Shown here piece after piece: positions 6,559 through 14,331 of a stretch of DNA of 16,685 nt (positions are counted from its first letter, which is position 1; each line of letters starts with the position of its first letter). The translations under genes were made by a program, and so were the position numbers. Under the pieces are notes generated by a model. It ran no database searches. It saw nothing but the letters and a program-made list of their open reading frames with translations, and was not told where the DNA came from. Source of the stretch: Rhodothermaceae bacterium (GTDB lineage Bacteria; Bacteroidota; Rhodothermia; Rhodothermales; Rubricoccaceae); NCBI GenBank assembly GCA_013003465.1, contig JABDIZ010000026.1:1-16685 (forward strand), given 5' to 3'.

Positions 6559-8160
6559 TCAAGCTACGGCGGGTGCTTCAATGTGGAGGCCGAGCGCTTC
6601 GCGGAGGGCCTCGGCCGCGCGTGCACCAGCCGTTGGGCCGTAAACGCCAAACGCGTGGCGATCCGGCCGTACCACGATCACACCCTCGTCTACCCCCGCC
6701 CAGGCGGCGAGGATGCCCTCCACCTCGCGCACGGCGACTTCGCCCTCGCCCGTTTCCGGCCAGGGGGCTCCGGCGGGGATCACATGGACCGCGCGGGTGA
6801 CGAGCGTGGCCCACGTCGGCAAGTCATCCGGTTGCGCCCAGGTTCTGGGGCTGACGCCGAGCCCGACGAGCGCGAAGCCGTCGCTGAGAACGGTGTCGAG
6901 GAGCACCCTCCGCCCGTCTTGGGTCTCGACCGTTGGTTGCGGCACGATGGGGCGGTCGGGGACCCAATCGCCGGCGAAGGCGAGCGGGATGCGTGGAATA
7001 TCGCCTTCGATACGGAGCAGGCGCTGGTGGGTGGGTGGGAGCCGGTGCAGGAAGGCGAAGGCGCCATCGCGGAGCCCGGCGAGCGGGCGTGGCCACGCCA
7101 TCACCCGGCCCATCCGCACGGCCAGACGGGTGACCGCGGCGACGTGGGGACGCCGCTCGGCCTCGACGCTGTCGAGCAGTGCCGGATCGGCCGCACCGCG
7201 CACGACGAGCGCGAGTTTCCAGGCGAGGTTGTGCACGTCGCGGATGCCCGCGCAGAGGCCCTGGCCGAGGAACGGCGGCATCTCGTGCGCCGCGTCGCCG
7301 GCGAGGAGCATTCGTCCGGTGCGCCACCCTTCCGCAATCCGGTCGTGGAACGTGTAGACGGCTGCACGCTCGATCTCAACGGCGTCCGGGTCGATGTGCG
7401 CTGCGAGCAGGGCGCGGAGGGACTCGGGGCGGGTCATGGTGTCTGTCTCCTCGCCTGGTCGTAAGCGGAACTCCCAGCGCCGTCGCGGTTCCGCGAAGGG
7501 CACGTAGGTGGTGGGCCGCTTCGGGTCGGCGATTTGCAGCAAGCGGTCAGGGAGCCCGACCGGGCGTGTGAGCAGGACATCCACGACGAGCCAGCGCTGA
7601 CGAAAGCCGCTGCCGCGCAGCGGACTCGCCATGGCCTCGCGGACGGTGCTCCGCGCACCGTCGCACCCCACCACGTACCGAGCGGTGGCGGTGTAGGGCC
7701 CATCCGGGCCGAGCACATCCAACGCCACGCCATCCGCCTCCGGCGCGAGTGCCTCGACGGTGCGCCCGAGTCGTACCTCGACCGTGGGGAAGCGCGTCAC
7801 GCCCTCGCGCAGGGCACGCTCCACGGTGGGCTGATGGATGAGGTGCGCCGCCGCAAAGCCATACGGCTCGTCCTCCGCGCCGACCTTGCGCGCGCGGAGA
7901 AGCACGGCCCCGGTGGACGTTACGAGGTCGAGGCCGTCCAGCGAACGGGACTCGGCGAGCACGGGTTCGTGGACCCCGGCGGCCTGGAGGACGCGCATTG
8001 CCTCGTCGTCCAGGTGGGCGGCGCGGGGGAGGGCATAGGGCGCCGTCTCGCGTTCGAGCACGAGCACGCGGAGGCCATAGCGCCCGAGCAGGTTGGCAAG
8101 CAGTGACCCCACCGGCCCGTAGCCGACGAGGGCGACATCATATAGAGGTGTGGCAGACAG
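6559..8160 (-). CDS. FAD-dependent aromatic hydroxylase, MhpA-like; no ATG start
   Basis: Group A flavin monooxygenase. If read from CTG 8160 it has 533 aa and begins (M)SATPLYDVALVGYGPVG, with the FAD-binding GxGxxG at 13-18. The DG motif GCDGARSTV is near 166 and the ribityl-binding GDAAHEMPPFLGQG near 288. A C-terminal thioredoxin-like part, as in MhpA, ends with IVVRPDRHAFGVYG. The closest remembered match is 3-(3-hydroxyphenyl)propionate hydroxylase (MhpA), which uses NADH and O2, but substrate specificity cannot be read. No ATG occurs between the in-frame stop TGA (8175-8173) and the FAD motif. The first GTG (8112) lies inside GYGPVG and would cut the fold, so CTG 8160 is my working start. 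It is first in a minus-strand run and 3 bp before the SDR. Confidence 0.82.
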   Translation of the reverse strand: MSATPLYDVALVGYGPVGSLLANLLGRYGLRVLVLERETAPYALPRAAHLDDEAMRVLQAAGVHEPVLAESRSLDGLDLVTSTGAVLLRARKVGAEDEPYGFAAAHLIHQPTVERALREGVTRFPTVEVRLGRTVEALAPEADGVALDVLGPDGPYTATARYVVGCDGARSTVREAMASPLRGSGFRQRWLVVDVLLTRPVGLPDRLLQIADPKRPTTYVPFAEPRRRWEFRLRPGEETDTMTRPESLRALLAAHIDPDAVEIERAAVYTFHDRIAEGWRTGRMLLAGDAAHEMPPFLGQGLCAGIRDVHNLAWKLALVVRGAADPALLDSVEAERRPHVAAVTRLAVRMGRVMAWPRPLAGLRDGAFAFLHRLPPTHQRLLRIEGDIPRIPLAFAGDWVPDRPIVPQPTVETQDGRRVLLDTVLSDGFALVGLGVSPRTWAQPDDLPTWATLVTRAVHVIPAGAPWPETGEGEVAVREVEGILAAWAGVDEGVIVVRPDRHAFGVYGPTAGARAAEALREALGLHIEAPAVA

Positions 8161-8288
8161 GGGCTGGACAGGTCAGATCGCTCGCAAGATCCGCAACGAC
8201 GAGCACTCGGGCACAGGGCCGCAAGAATGCCTTGGGACGTATGGGTCTGTATCGTATCTAGACGGCCTAGGTTTGCTCCCCTGTGATT
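8161..8288. promoter_or_regulatory. Divergent promoter region, with a TAnnTTTG box for the propeller gene
   Basis: This 128-bp gap separates the minus-strand hydroxylase from the plus-strand propeller gene. On the plus strand TAGGTTTG (8268-8275) matches the Bacteroidota -7 box TAnnTTTG exactly. TCTG (8246-8249), 18 bp upstream, is one base off the -33 TTTG. The box ends only 13 bp before the ATG, implying a very short leader. I found no equally good box on the minus strand. Confidence 0.35.
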
Positions 8289-10808
8289 ATGCGTACCTCT
8301 CCGTTTCGCTGGTTTCTTCTGGGCGGTGTGGGTTTCGTGATCCTCGCCGTGCTGACGTGGGCGTTGCGCTCCACTGCGCCTGCTTCCGACGCCCTGGACG
8401 TGTCGGGCGCGGCGCGGGCACTCATGTTCTGGGAGCTGCAGCGGTCCTACCCGTCGGCCCGGTTCCCGAGCGAGGGGTTCACGGTGGCTGTCGCGCAACG
8501 GCAGGCGCTCAACGCCCGGCAGGCGGAGCCCGGCACCATCTGGACGCCGATGGGGCCGACCAACAACGGTGGGCGGACGCTCGCCATCGCCATCAACCCA
8601 GAGCGTCCGGAGTCCATCTGGATCGGCTCGGCAGGCGGGGGGCTTTGGCGTTCGTATCAGAGCGGCCTGAATGCGAGTTGGATCCCGGTGCCGACGGGCC
8701 ATCCGGTGACGGCAGCCTCGGCGATTGCCCTCGCGCCGAGCGACACGAGCGTGATCTACTTGGGCACGGGCGAAGTCTACCGCTACCAAGACACGCGGGG
8801 CGGCGTCGTAGACCGGCCTACGCGCGGCACCTACGGCATCGGCCTCCTCAAATCCACCGATGGCGGTGCGACCTGGGCGCCGATGCTCGACTGGAGCCTG
8901 AACCAGGAGCGTGGCATCCAGCGCATCCGCGTCAATCCCACCGACCCCGATGACGTGTGGGTAGCCACCACCGAGGGCCTCTACCGCTCGACGGACGGCG
9001 GCGCGACGTGGACCAACGTGCATCCGGTGGTGATGGCAACAGACCTCGTGCTTCACCCCACCGATCCCGATTGGGCGATTGTGGCGCACGGCAACCTGGA
9101 GAGCGTGGGGCGTGGGCTCTACCGCACGACCGATGGCGGCGCCACCTGGAGCCAACTCACCAGTGGCGTGCCCACCGGTTTCATCGGCAAGATCATCCTC
9201 GACATCCACCCCACCGATCCGGACATCGTTTATGCGAGTGTGGGCAACGGCCTTACCACTTCGGACTTCACGAGCACCTGGCTGATCCGAACCCTCGATG
9301 GCGGCACTACCTGGAGCACCGTCACCACCCTCGACTACGCCATCTACCAGGGCTGGTTTGCGCATTACGTCGGCATCAACCCCCACAATCCGAGTCAGGT
9401 CTTTCTCGCAGGCGTACCCCTCTACCGCTCGTCGGACGGCGGGTTTACGACCGATCAGGAGGCGCCCATCCACGTCGACCACCACGCCATTGCGTTCCAC
9501 CCGACGGATCCCAATGTCGCGTACTTCGCCAGCGACGGCGGCATCTTCCGGACGACTGACGGGGGGCTGACCTACGAGGACCTGAACGCGGGCTACCAGA
9601 CGCTTCAGTTCTACAACGGGACGGGCCACGCCGCCACCGACTCGCTGCTCGCCATCGGCGGCGCACAGGACAACGGCACCTGGCTGTGGACGGGTTCGGA
9701 GACCTGGCTGAAAGTCGGTGGCGGCGATGGGTCGTGGGCGGCCATCGACCCCACGGATGCCGACGTGCAGTACCGCTCCTCGCAGTTCCTCAACATCTCG
9801 CGGACGACGAACCGTTGGGCGACCAGCACAGCCATTTCGCCACCCTTCGGCGGGCCGACCGCCTTCATCGCGCCGTACGTGCTGGCGCCGAGCCAGCCGG
9901 ATCGCCTCTATGCGGGCCGCGACCGTATTTATCGCTCAGACGACCGGGGTACGACGTGGACCAGCGGCGCGGTGCTCGACGGCAACGCCGCAGTCGGGAT
10001 GGCCGTCTCGCCGACGGATCCCGATGTGGTCTTCGTCACCACCGCGCCCGACCGCCTGCCCACGCTGCGTGGGCAGCGGACGGGCGTCTTCGTCACCCGA
10101 AACGGCGGCACGAGTTGGACCAACATCACAGGTGCGCTGCCCGACCGCATCTTCATGGACGTGGCCGTTCACCCTACCGATGATCAGATTGCCTACCTCG
10201 TCGCCTCGGGCTTCGGCGCCGGACACGTCTTCAAGACGACGAATGGCGGCGCGACCTGGGCCGATGTGACCGGCACGCTGCCCGATGCTCCCACCAGCGC
10301 CGTCGTCGTCGATCCACTGCTGCCCGACGAGGTCTACGTCGGGACCGATGTGGGCGTGTTTGTGAGCCGGGATGGTGGGGCGTCGTGGGCGAGCTTCAAC
10401 GCCGGATTGCCCGAGGCTGTCCTCGTGATGGACCTCGCTATTTCGCCGATGGACCGGACGCTGCGCGTGGGCACGCACGGCAATGGCATGTGGAAGCGCC
10501 CTCTGGTCCGTCTGCCCGTCGCCAATGAACCGACCGCGCCGCCGCCGACCTTCGTGTTCGAATCCATTGCGCCCAACCCGGTGCGCGATCGCGCCATCCT
10601 CGCCTTCCGGCTGGATGCACCTGGCCGGGCACGCGTGGCGGTCTACGACACACAGGGCCGTCGCGTCGCCGTGCTGAGCGATCAGGAGCATGCGGCTGGG
10701 CGCCATACCGTGCCCTTCGAGACGGAGCAACTCGCAGCCGGAACCTATATCGTACGATTGGAGGTGAACGGACAGACAGACTCGCGGCAGGCGACCGTGG
10801 TGCGATAG
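8289..10808 (+). CDS. Secreted Asp-box (sortilin/BNR-like) propeller protein with T9SS tail
   Basis: 839 aa from ATG 8289; GTG 8283 is also in frame but would add only two residues. The N-terminus has a basic start and a hydrophobic stretch (about 7-27) that acts as signal peptide or anchor. Residues about 85-740 carry some ten Asp-box-type motifs: STDGGATW (about 189 and 234), TTDGGATW (280), TLDGGTTW (335), TTDGGLTY (422), SDDRGTTW (550), TRNGGTSW (603), TTNGGATW (650) and SRDGGASW (694). Each often follows an 'NPTDPD' strand, and this indicates one or two beta-propellers. The family includes sortilin-like and GH74-like proteins, but I see no basis for claiming an enzyme. Residues about 757-839 form a T9SS type A sorting domain (ESIAPNPV ... 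LAAGTYIVRLEVNG), so it should cross the outer membrane via T9SS and be attached or released. Confidence 0.88.
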   Translation: MRTSPFRWFLLGGVGFVILAVLTWALRSTAPASDALDVSGAARALMFWELQRSYPSARFPSEGFTVAVAQRQALNARQAEPGTIWTPMGPTNNGGRTLAIAINPERPESIWIGSAGGGLWRSYQSGLNASWIPVPTGHPVTAASAIALAPSDTSVIYLGTGEVYRYQDTRGGVVDRPTRGTYGIGLLKSTDGGATWAPMLDWSLNQERGIQRIRVNPTDPDDVWVATTEGLYRSTDGGATWTNVHPVVMATDLVLHPTDPDWAIVAHGNLESVGRGLYRTTDGGATWSQLTSGVPTGFIGKIILDIHPTDPDIVYASVGNGLTTSDFTSTWLIRTLDGGTTWSTVTTLDYAIYQGWFAHYVGINPHNPSQVFLAGVPLYRSSDGGFTTDQEAPIHVDHHAIAFHPTDPNVAYFASDGGIFRTTDGGLTYEDLNAGYQTLQFYNGTGHAATDSLLAIGGAQDNGTWLWTGSETWLKVGGGDGSWAAIDPTDADVQYRSSQFLNISRTTNRWATSTAISPPFGGPTAFIAPYVLAPSQPDRLYAGRDRIYRSDDRGTTWTSGAVLDGNAAVGMAVSPTDPDVVFVTTAPDRLPTLRGQRTGVFVTRNGGTSWTNITGALPDRIFMDVAVHPTDDQIAYLVASGFGAGHVFKTTNGGATWADVTGTLPDAPTSAVVVDPLLPDEVYVGTDVGVFVSRDGGASWASFNAGLPEAVLVMDLAISPMDRTLRVGTHGNGMWKRPLVRLPVANEPTAPPPTFVFESIAPNPVRDRAILAFRLDAPGRARVAVYDTQGRRVAVLSDQEHAAGRHTVPFETEQLAAGTYIVRLEVNGQTDSRQATVVR

Positions 10809-10892
10809 GGCGCCGCCGGGGCCGACCAGATGCCCTTGTTCGTCTAGGGCGCCGACGCCTATCCTGCACGTTCGCCGCTCTCCGTCCTGCCG

Positions 10893-12605
10893 ATGGCTAT
10901 CCGATTCGCGCTCCTGTTCGCCGTTGTGAGTCTGATCGCTTGGCCAAGTGCCGCGCAGTCGTGGGTGACGGCAGTAACGCCTGTGCCGCACGCTACGGCG
11001 GTCGCCGCAGACGCTGCGCTGACGATTCAGTTCAGCGAGGCCATCGATCCCGGTTCGCTCACGGGCTTGTCGATCCGCGTGCATGGCAACCGGCGTGGCG
11101 CCTACACCCTCGCTGATGTGCAGTACGAGGGCTCAACACAGACAGCGACCGTCCAACTTTCTGAGACGTTGGTACCCGGCGAAGAACTCTCAGTGAGCGT
11201 GACGACGGCGGTGCACAACGACGGAAACCAAGCGATGCCCATGCCATTCGTCTGGCACGTTGTGGCGGCGGTGCCCGGTGGGACGGGGACGTTCATCGGC
11301 GGCGGTGCCGAGGCCGTCGGTTCTGTGCCCTACGCCATCGCTGCCAGCGATTTCGATGGCGATGGGCACCTCGACCTCGCTACGGCTGACCGGGGCAGTA
11401 ACCGCGTTTCGATTCTCGATGGCGATGGCGCGGGCGCCTTCGCCGCGGCGCGCACGGTCATCGTTGGAAGCCAACCCGAGGGCATTGTCGCAGGCGATTG
11501 GAACAACGACGGCGCGCCCGATTTGGCCACGGCCGATGCGGGCACCAGCACCGTCACCGTGCTGCTCAACGACGGAGCTGGGCAGTTCACTACCAGTAGC
11601 GTCGCCGTCGGGTCAGGGCCGCACACCATCCGCGCAGGCGATGTGAATGGTGACGGGTTCCTTGATCTTGTCACGTCCGATTTTGGAGCAGCGGCGCTGT
11701 CGGTGCTCATCGGCGATCGCCTTGGTGGCTTTGCCCGAACTAGTGTCTCAGGTACAGGGGCCACGCCCGAACTCGTCATGATCCGCGACGTCGATGCCGA
11801 TGGTGATCTCGACCTCGTCGCGCCGAGCTTCGGTGGCGGCACCGTGCGCCTCTTCCGCAATGACGGCACAGGTGGCTTCACGGCCGAGCCGACACAGAGC
11901 GTGGGTACCTCCCTGCACGGCCTGTGTGCGGGCGACCTCAACGATGATGGTGCAGTGGACGTGCTCGCGCCAAGCTCCGGCAGCAACCAACTCGTGCGCC
12001 TCACCAACGATGGAAGCGGCACGTTCGACGCCGAGCCCTCTGCGCCGGTCTCCGCCGCCTGGTTCTGCCGCACCGGCGACATCGATGGCGACGGTGATCT
12101 CGACGCGGTGGTGACGGCCTTCGGCTCGGCGCAGGTCACTGCGTGGCGCAATGACGGTACGGGCACCTTCACCTCTGTCTCCACCGCGAGCACCGGCACG
12201 CGTCCGCACGGCGTCGTCCTCGGCGATTGGGACGAAGATGGCGACCTCGACCTCGCCACCGCCAACGATGGCTCGGCTTCGGTGACGCTTCGCTTCAACG
12301 AAGGCTCGGTGGATATCGAAGACGAACCGGAGGATGGCGGGCTCGGCGTAGTGCTGGAGCCCATCTATCCCAATCCCTCTACAGACACAGCGGCCGTGGC
12401 CTATCGCCTCCGGCGTCCGACGGCCGTACGGCTGACGGTGTACGATCTGCGCGGGAGGGAAATGACTGTCTTGGTCAATGACGTTCAAACGTCCGGCTCC
12501 CATGCGGCGGCTATGGACACAGAGCAGCTGGCCGTCGGGACGTACCTGGTGCGGCTCGAAGCGGAAGGGCAGGTGCAGACGCAGCGGATGACGGTGACGC
12601 GCTAG
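10893..12605 (+). CDS. Secreted seven-repeat VCBS/FG-GAP propeller protein with T9SS tail
   Basis: 570 aa with signal peptide MAIRFALLFAVVSLIAWPSAAQ. Residues about 25-124 resemble a Big_5 (SbsA-type) Ig-like domain: VTPVPHATAVAADAALTIQF then SEAIDP. Then come seven VCBS/FG-GAP repeats, each with an Asp-rich calcium-type loop: DFDGDGHLD (153), DWNNDGAPD (202), DVNGDGFLD (250), DVDADGDLD (299), DLNDDGAVD (348), DIDGDGDLD (396) and DWDEDGDLD (445). The 48-49 residue period fits one seven-bladed, integrin-like propeller. Residues about 486-570 are a T9SS type A sorting domain (EPIYPNPSTD ... LAVGTYLVRLEAEG). It lies 84 bp after the Asp-box gene, whose tail is similar, and 42 bp before the antiporter. 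Adhesion or binding to a polymer is likely, but the ligand is unknown. Confidence 0.9.
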   Translation: MAIRFALLFAVVSLIAWPSAAQSWVTAVTPVPHATAVAADAALTIQFSEAIDPGSLTGLSIRVHGNRRGAYTLADVQYEGSTQTATVQLSETLVPGEELSVSVTTAVHNDGNQAMPMPFVWHVVAAVPGGTGTFIGGGAEAVGSVPYAIAASDFDGDGHLDLATADRGSNRVSILDGDGAGAFAAARTVIVGSQPEGIVAGDWNNDGAPDLATADAGTSTVTVLLNDGAGQFTTSSVAVGSGPHTIRAGDVNGDGFLDLVTSDFGAAALSVLIGDRLGGFARTSVSGTGATPELVMIRDVDADGDLDLVAPSFGGGTVRLFRNDGTGGFTAEPTQSVGTSLHGLCAGDLNDDGAVDVLAPSSGSNQLVRLTNDGSGTFDAEPSAPVSAAWFCRTGDIDGDGDLDAVVTAFGSAQVTAWRNDGTGTFTSVSTASTGTRPHGVVLGDWDEDGDLDLATANDGSASVTLRFNEGSVDIEDEPEDGGLGVVLEPIYPNPSTDTAAVAYRLRRPTAVRLTVYDLRGREMTVLVNDVQTSGSHAAAMDTEQLAVGTYLVRLEAEGQVQTQRMTVTR

Positions 12606-12647
12606 CGGCTCGGCGCGTAGCTTCCGGCGCGTCCATCTCCTGCGCCC

Positions 12648-14060
12648 ATGCCCGAGCCGTCCTGGATCTCACTGCTGCCGCCGCTTCTTGCCATCGCGCT
12701 CGCCATCGGGACGCGGCAGGTGTACCTCTCGCTCGCGGCGGGCGTCTGGCTTGGCTGGACGGTGCTCAACGGCTGGAATCCCCTGGCCGGGCTCGGCGAT
12801 GCCATCCAGGCCTGTGTGACCGTGATGGGCGACGCGGGCAACGCGCGCGTGCTGCTCTTCACCCTCGTCATCGGCGCGCTCATCGCGACGGTGGAGGCGA
12901 GCGGCGGGGTGCGCGGGTTTGTGGAAGGGATTGAGCGGCGCGGTCTCGTGACGGGGCCACGCGGTGCGCGGCTGCTCGCCTTCCTCGTGGGCGTCGTCAT
13001 TTTCATCGAGTCGAACATCACCGTGCTCGTCTCGGGGGCCGTGTCGCGCCCGCTCTTCGATCGGCACCGCCGCAGCCGCGAGATGCTGGCCTACCTCATC
13101 GACTCGACGAGCGCGGCCGTCTGCGTGCTGATTCCGCTCAACGCGTGGGGTGCCTACGTCCTCGGCCTTCTCGGCGAGCAAGGGGTCGAGGAGCCGGTGC
13201 GGCTATTCGTTCAGGCCATTCCGTTCAACCTCTATGCCCTCACGGCCGTGCTGCTCGCAGGCGTGATTGCGGTGACAGGCTGGGCGTGGGGACCGATGCG
13301 CCGGGCCGAGCAGCGCGCGGAAGAGGGCCACCTGTTCGACGAAGGCACGGCGCCGATGGTGGACGAGGCGGCGTTGGTGCCCGAGCCGGTCAGCAGCATG
13401 CAGCCGCGCGCGTTCAACATGCTGCTGCCCCTCGGCGTGATGGTGCTGACGATGCCGCTCGGGCTCTGGGTTACCGGCGAAGGCAACATCCTCAATGGGT
13501 CGGGCTCGACAAGCGTGCTCTGGGCCGTGCTGGCGGGCCTGGCCGCGGCCTGGATCCTCGTGCTCGTCCAGCGCGGGATGGGCGTTGAGAAGTTGACGAC
13601 CATCGGGTTGAAAGGAGCGGGTGGAATGCTCGGGATGGCGCTCGTGTTGCTGTTGGCGCTCGCCCTCGGCGCCGTCACCCGCGAGCTCGGCACGGGGCCG
13701 TATGTGGCCGGGCTGGTCGGTGAGGGGTTCTCTCCAGCACTGCTCCTCCCGCTCACCTTCCTGACGGGTGCCTTCATCGCCTTCTCCACGGGCACGAGTT
13801 GGGGCACGTTTGCCATCATGATCCCAATTGCGGTGCCCGCGGCTGCCGCGCTCGGATTGCCGCTCGCGCCGTTCCTCGCCGCCTCGCTCGCGGGCGGCAT
13901 CTTTGGCGACCACGCCTCGCCGATCTCGGACACGACCATCGTCTCCAGCCTCGCCGCCGCCACCAACCACATCGCGCACGTCCGGACGCAGTTGCCCTAC
14001 GCGCTCTTCGCCGCTGCTGTAGCTACGGTGGGTTTTGTGCTCGTTGGTGCCTCCTTCTAG
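12648..14060 (+). CDS. NhaC-family Na+/H+ antiporter
   Basis: 470 aa and strongly hydrophobic, with about ten to twelve membrane segments starting at LLPPLLAIALAIGTRQVYL. It carries the NhaC-family (PF03553) signature region FSTGTSWGTFAIMIPIA, and then GGIFGDHASPISDTTIVSS, near residues 384-432. It also has the FIESNITVLVSGAV stretch in the first half. A soluble loop (about 220-255) separates the halves. The family exchanges Na+ for H+ across the inner membrane, but some members move organic substrates (for example the malate/lactate exchanger MleN), so the ion is inferred. The start is 42 bp after the VCBS gene with no terminator visible, suggesting co-transcription with it. Confidence 0.88.
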   Translation: MPEPSWISLLPPLLAIALAIGTRQVYLSLAAGVWLGWTVLNGWNPLAGLGDAIQACVTVMGDAGNARVLLFTLVIGALIATVEASGGVRGFVEGIERRGLVTGPRGARLLAFLVGVVIFIESNITVLVSGAVSRPLFDRHRRSREMLAYLIDSTSAAVCVLIPLNAWGAYVLGLLGEQGVEEPVRLFVQAIPFNLYALTAVLLAGVIAVTGWAWGPMRRAEQRAEEGHLFDEGTAPMVDEAALVPEPVSSMQPRAFNMLLPLGVMVLTMPLGLWVTGEGNILNGSGSTSVLWAVLAGLAAAWILVLVQRGMGVEKLTTIGLKGAGGMLGMALVLLLALALGAVTRELGTGPYVAGLVGEGFSPALLLPLTFLTGAFIAFSTGTSWGTFAIMIPIAVPAAAALGLPLAPFLAASLAGGIFGDHASPISDTTIVSSLAAATNHIAHVRTQLPYALFAAAVATVGFVLVGASF

Positions 14061-14331
14061 GTAGTGCGGCAGGGGTTGCGTGGGGTGACCATCAAGCAGC
14101 CCGTGCAGCCGCAACGTCTGGCCCGACTCCGAGAAGGGCGCCCCCCTCAGCGTTAGGGAGCGGAGTCCTACAAGTCGGCGAGAGAGTTGATTCTTAACAT
14201 GCTGGGCCGTAGTGTTGAGCGGCAAATGTTTCCTCAAGGGGCTCTGAGGCACCCAGCCTGCTCGTCTCGAACGGCTGAGGTGCTCCAGGGGTCGCAATGC
14301 CTTCGTGTTTTCTCCCCTACCACCCCTCTTC
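14061..14331 (+). promoter_or_regulatory. Intergenic region before the third T9SS gene, with a candidate promoter
   Basis: No gene is seen in this 271-bp gap. TTG (14187-14189), a 20-bp spacer and TAGTGTTG (14210-14217, one base off TAnnTTTG) make a plausible Bacteroidota-type promoter about 115 bp upstream of the ATG. The leader ends ACCCCTCTTC directly before ATG 14332, like the leaders at 1459 (minus) and 1713. No clear terminator for the antiporter gene is visible. Confidence 0.3.

Noticed and set aside
5788..7464. 558-aa plus-strand reading frame
   Set aside because: It is antisense to the SDR and FAD hydroxylase genes and shows no domain of its own.
7920..9629. 569-aa minus-strand reading frame spanning the divergent region
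   Set aside because: It is antisense to the Asp-box gene and out of frame over the hydroxylase; low-complexity Arg/Gly/Val composition.
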